Of a stretch of 64,000 nt of DNA, positions 61,397 to 64,000 are shown piece after piece (positions within the stretch are counted from its first letter, which is position 1; every line of letters starts with the position of its first letter). The position numbers were made by a program, and so were the translations under genes. This DNA is from Emcibacter sp. (GTDB lineage: Bacteria > Pseudomonadota > Alphaproteobacteria > Sphingomonadales > Emcibacteraceae). Under the pieces are notes generated by a model that was not told the origin of the DNA, did no database searches, and was given only the letters and a program-made list of their open reading frames with translations. The stretch lies in the NCBI RefSeq assembly GCF_963675455.1, contig NZ_OY776217.1, forward strand, positions 901,001 through 965,000, in the 5' to 3' direction.

Positions 61397-62953
61397 TCAT
61401 CCGGCGGCAGCCTCACTGCGCAGTTCCCTGAGCAGATTGTCCACCACATGCGACAGGGTATTGGACTGTTCGCCAAGCTGGCCGGAGATGGTCATGACCT
61501 TGTCGGCAGAGCCTTTTGTCTTCTGGGCGGTTTCATGCAGGCGACCGATATTGTCAGTTGTGTCACGGGTGCCCTGCGAGGCGCTCTGGGCATTGCTGGC
61601 AATTTCATTGGTTGCGGCATTTTGTTCTTCAATTGACGAACTGATGACGTCGGCGCTTTCGTTGGTCTGGGAAATAATTTTGGAAATTTCCTCAATGGAA
61701 GACACGGCTTCTGCCGTTGCCACCTGCATGTTGTTGATCTGAGCATCGATTTGCTCGGTGGCTTTGGCGGTTTCATCGGCCAGCGATTTCACTTCATTGG
61801 CCACAACGGCGAATCCCTTGCCGGCTTCACCGGCGCGGGCGGCCTCGATGGTGGCGTTCAGCGCCAGCAGGTTGGTCTGGTTGGAAATATCCGTAATCAG
61901 GTCCAGCACTTCCCGGATATTCCGGGTCTGGTCAGCCAGCGACTGGATCGTATTGGTCGTGGACTGGGCCTGCTTCACGGCTTGACCGGAAATATTGGAG
62001 GTATGGGAAACCTGACGGGTGATTTCACGAATCGAGCTGGACAGTTCTTCCACTCCGGCGGCGACACTCTGGATATTACCGGAGCTTGCTTCTGCCGCGC
62101 GCCGCACATCCGAGGACAGTGTTTCCTCTTCGGTGGCCAGGCTGGACAGGGTATTGGCATCATTTCTGAGGTTCTCGGCAGAGGCCACGAGGGCGGCGGA
62201 GACTTCCTTGATGGCATGCTCAAGCCGGTCGGCCAGTTCCTGCTGACGTTTGCGGTTGTCCAGCGCCGCCTGCTGCTGGAGTGTTTCCTGTTCCGAGGTC
62301 AGGCGTTGGGCCTCGGCCTGGCTTTCCCTCAGGGCTTCCAGGGCCTGTTCCGACTTGGCCGCCAGTTTGCTGGCTTCCTCGCTCGCCTGGCTTGCCTGTT
62401 CGGCAGCAGTCTGTGCCGCAGTAATAGCGTCTTCGGCGCTGCTGAAGGCATGGGCCAGCTCCTTGGTCAGCAGAAACAGGAAGCCGGTTTCCACCACGAC
62501 GATCACGGCGTGCAGAACCACTCTCATAAAGTCCGCGCCGTCCGGGAAGATGGCTGAGGGCATGATGAAATTCAGCAGCAGGTGATGTGTGGCAATGGTG
62601 CCGGCGGAAATCAGAATTGTTTTTTCATCGCAATAGATGGCCGTTAGCGCGAGGGCGGCAAAAAAGCTCATATGGATGTCGATCTGCCAGGGGTGGCCGG
62701 TAAATTCATAGAGCCAGAAGCTGAGAATCGCAACCAGGGCGACTGTCGTATAATAGCGGTAGGCGACGTCACCCGGCGCCTGTTTCCACAGGTAAGTGGC
62801 ACCGGCGGAGATCAGCAGGCTGGCGAGGCTGCAGAAAATCCAGCCACTGGGGTCCAGAATTAGTCCGGTCACCATAACGACCAGTGTCATCATCCAGAGG
62901 ATACCAAGGAAATAGGTGGATGTTTTTACTCTTAAATTTTCCAGTTCAAGCAT
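61397..62953 (-). CDS. Methyl-accepting chemotaxis protein with a six-helix membrane sensor
   Basis: A 518-residue chemoreceptor. The first 175 residues form about six hydrophobic helices with no periplasmic sensor domain (TSTYFLGILWMMTLVVMVTGLIL; GWIFCSLASLLISAGATYLW; TTVALVAILSFWLYEFTG; DIHMSFFAALALTAIYC; ILISAGTIATHHLLLNFI; RVVLHAVIVVVETGFLFLLT). Several histidines lie in the helices or loops. No HAMP domain is visible; a helical linker (190-270) leads to the signalling domain whose hairpin tip IRNQ-like region is DISNQTNLLALNATIEAARAGEAGKGFAVVANEVKSLADET. No C-terminal NWETF-type tether is present. It overlaps the upstream gene by 8 nt. Confidence 0.9.
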   Translation of the reverse strand: MLELENLRVKTSTYFLGILWMMTLVVMVTGLILDPSGWIFCSLASLLISAGATYLWKQAPGDVAYRYYTTVALVAILSFWLYEFTGHPWQIDIHMSFFAALALTAIYCDEKTILISAGTIATHHLLLNFIMPSAIFPDGADFMRVVLHAVIVVVETGFLFLLTKELAHAFSSAEDAITAAQTAAEQASQASEEASKLAAKSEQALEALRESQAEAQRLTSEQETLQQQAALDNRKRQQELADRLEHAIKEVSAALVASAENLRNDANTLSSLATEEETLSSDVRRAAEASSGNIQSVAAGVEELSSSIREITRQVSHTSNISGQAVKQAQSTTNTIQSLADQTRNIREVLDLITDISNQTNLLALNATIEAARAGEAGKGFAVVANEVKSLADETAKATEQIDAQINNMQVATAEAVSSIEEISKIISQTNESADVISSSIEEQNAATNEIASNAQSASQGTRDTTDNIGRLHETAQKTKGSADKVMTISGQLGEQSNTLSHVVDNLLRELRSEAAAG

Positions 62954-63338
62954 ATTTTATAACTTTCTTTGGTAACGTGGCGGGAGTGCGGGCAAAACAG
63001 CCGGCAGCACCAAAAGGATTGATAACGACCAGTGCGCCGGCCTTATACAGCTGGTCCAGGGTTCGCTGACGTTGTGTCTGGTCGGGTATTCTGAAATGGA
63101 CGATATTGTCAAAGGTGCCGACGCCCGTGACATAGGCGCCACTGGTGCTGGTCTGCCGGAAACTGTCCTCCAGGCTGTAACCCGCAGGAAATATCACGGC
63201 CAGTTCGCGGTTGTCGGCAGGGGACAGTTTTACAAAAATCAGGGCTAGCAGGGATGCAGAAAAACATAACAGGGCCGGGCCATATTTACTATTGCCACGG
63301 ACCCGACGGTCGCTGTTCGTATGTTGTTGTATCGACAT
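62946..63338 (-). CDS. Small exported or membrane-anchored protein upstream of the chemoreceptor
   Basis: A 130-residue protein: basic N-terminus (RRVRGNSKYG), one hydrophobic segment (ALLCFSASLLALIFVKLSP, about 22-40), then a globular part DNRELAVIFPAGYSLEDSFRQTSTSGAYVTGVGTFDNIVHFRI...LYKAGALVVINPFGAAGCFART. The GALVVINPFGAAGC ending looks conserved, but I know no function. The gene overlaps the chemoreceptor start by 8 nt, so the two are translationally coupled, suggesting a shared sensory role by inference only. Confidence 0.75.
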   Translation of the reverse strand: MSIQQHTNSDRRVRGNSKYGPALLCFSASLLALIFVKLSPADNRELAVIFPAGYSLEDSFRQTSTSGAYVTGVGTFDNIVHFRIPDQTQRQRTLDQLYKAGALVVINPFGAAGCFARTPATLPKKVIKYA

Positions 63339-63495
63339 ATATTCTTAACCTGCCATTTCACGTCTATATTAGAATGACCGTAAATAGTTAAGAAATGGTT
63401 CTGGGGCAGGTTTTGGGAGGCATTATCGGACAATTTCATTCCGGGAGGCGAATTTTTACTCCCTGGCAGGTAGTTCAGTATCGGGGAAGGCCGAC

Positions 63496-64000
63496 TCAGT
63501 CCTGTCTGTGCCAGGCCAGCAGGATGTGGTTTTTCTGCAGATTGATCTCGTGATCGATATTGCCGGCCACCTGGATGAATTTTTCCAGGTCGGCCCCCTT
63601 TAGTTTCCGGCCGGTGGGAATTTTCAGGGCCAGCGGGTTAACCTGTTTGCCGTTCATCATTACTTCATAGTGCAGGTGGCGGGCGGTGACCCGGCCGGTG
63701 GCGCCGACATAGCCAATAACCTGGCCTTGTTTGACCTTGGCACCTTTTTTAATGCCCCGGCCGTATTTGCTCATATGGGCATAGGCGGTCTGGTAGGTGC
63801 CGTTATGGCGGATGCGCACATAGTTGCCATAGCTGCCGTAGCGGCTGGCCCGTTCCACCACACCGTCGCCGGCGGCCAGAATCGGGGTGCCGGTCGGGGC
63901 GCCGAAATCCAGCCCCTTGTGCATGCGGGTATATCCCAGGACCGGATGTTTGCGGCTGCCATAGCGGCTGGTCAGCCGGGCGCCTTCTATGGGGGTTTTC
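63496..64000 (-). CDS. M23-family peptidoglycan endopeptidase (partial, N-terminus outside the window)
   Basis: The C-terminal part of an M23/LytM-type metallopeptidase: the frame runs in from the right edge as KTPIEGARLTSRYGSRKHPVLGYTRMHKGLDFGAPTGTPILAAGDGVVERASRYGSYGNYVRIRHNGTYQTAYAHMSKYGRG..., with the zinc ligands His and Asp of HKGLDFG, and the H-x-H motif in ARHLHYEV. The sequence LHYEVMMNGKQVNPLALK is typical of active M23 endopeptidases. An internal ATG at 63924 is not the true start. Target is presumably peptide cross-links in the cell wall; specificity not determinable here. The 157-bp gap downstream to the small membrane-anchored gene holds an imperfect CtrA-like sequence at 63387-63402. 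Confidence 0.9.
   Translation of the reverse strand, partial: KTPIEGARLTSRYGSRKHPVLGYTRMHKGLDFGAPTGTPILAAGDGVVERASRYGSYGNYVRIRHNGTYQTAYAHMSKYGRGIKKGAKVKQGQVIGYVGATGRVTARHLHYEVMMNGKQVNPLALKIPTGRKLKGADLEKFIQVAGNIDHEINLQKNHILLAWHRQD

Overview
This 64-kb window is a single chromosomal segment of an alphaproteobacterium (hand counts of a few lines give roughly 55-63 % G+C in ordinary genes). The evidence is the gene content and order: hemE beside a DnaA-box cluster, parAB-rsmG-mnmG-mnmE, DUF6489, DUF1178, DUF4167, a Tim44-like protein, an NDUFAF5-type methyltransferase, and sites matching TTAA-N7-TTAAC (the CtrA consensus). The gene order resembles free-living lineages such as Rhodospirillales, Emcibacterales or Kordiimonadales. 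I cannot place it more precisely without a search. No rRNA, tRNA, insertion sequence, prophage or CRISPR array was seen.

The centre of interest is 18214-18667, which looks like the chromosomal replication origin. It lies between hemE and ppsR and carries an AT-rich stretch, four perfect DnaA boxes, three near-matches and two GANTC sites. Nearly everything to its left (151-18213) is transcribed leftward and most of what lies to its right is transcribed rightward, as expected for genes co-directional with replication. A perfect parS site and three parS-like sites lie 6-10 kb to the left, around parA/parB, so origin, centromere and partition genes fall within about 12 kb.

Layout, left to right: the SUF iron-sulfur operon with its Rrf2 regulator (sufR-like, sufBCDST-sufA; 151-6193), whose promoter is flanked by two matching palindromes; parB-parA-rsmG-mnmG; mnmE and a DUF6489 gene; an NhaC-type antiporter; rho; the haem genes hemJ-hemH-hemE; oriC; ppsR-maf-aroE-coaE-(membrane protein)-dnaQ; secB and fxsA; a Tim44-like gene with mltA, a Smr gene and an XRE regulator; a CorC/HlyC-type membrane protein with aroB-aroK; a 46-residue membrane protein, a 665-residue exported protein and xerD; accA; secA facing away from argJ; a GNAT, a MutT and a P-loop kinase-like protein; an AT-rich islet with a DUF3800 gene (about 40465-41498).

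From 41.5 kb: the NDUFAF5-like methyltransferase facing away from comF-grxC-nitrilase-DUF1178; mobA and fdhD; ubiG; lysC, a FabK/nitronate-monooxygenase-like gene and ptsP; a RodZ-like protein; ispG-hisS-prfA-prmC; DUF4167 and clpB; then, leftward, a membrane-embedded chemoreceptor with an overlapping small exported or membrane-anchored protein, and the C-terminal part of an M23 peptidase cut by the window end.

Most of the window is housekeeping. The parts worth a second look are the architecture of the origin, the parS and CtrA-like sites, the two-operator suf promoter, the DUF3800 islet, the doubled zinc-binding tail of SecA, and several short proteins of unknown function.
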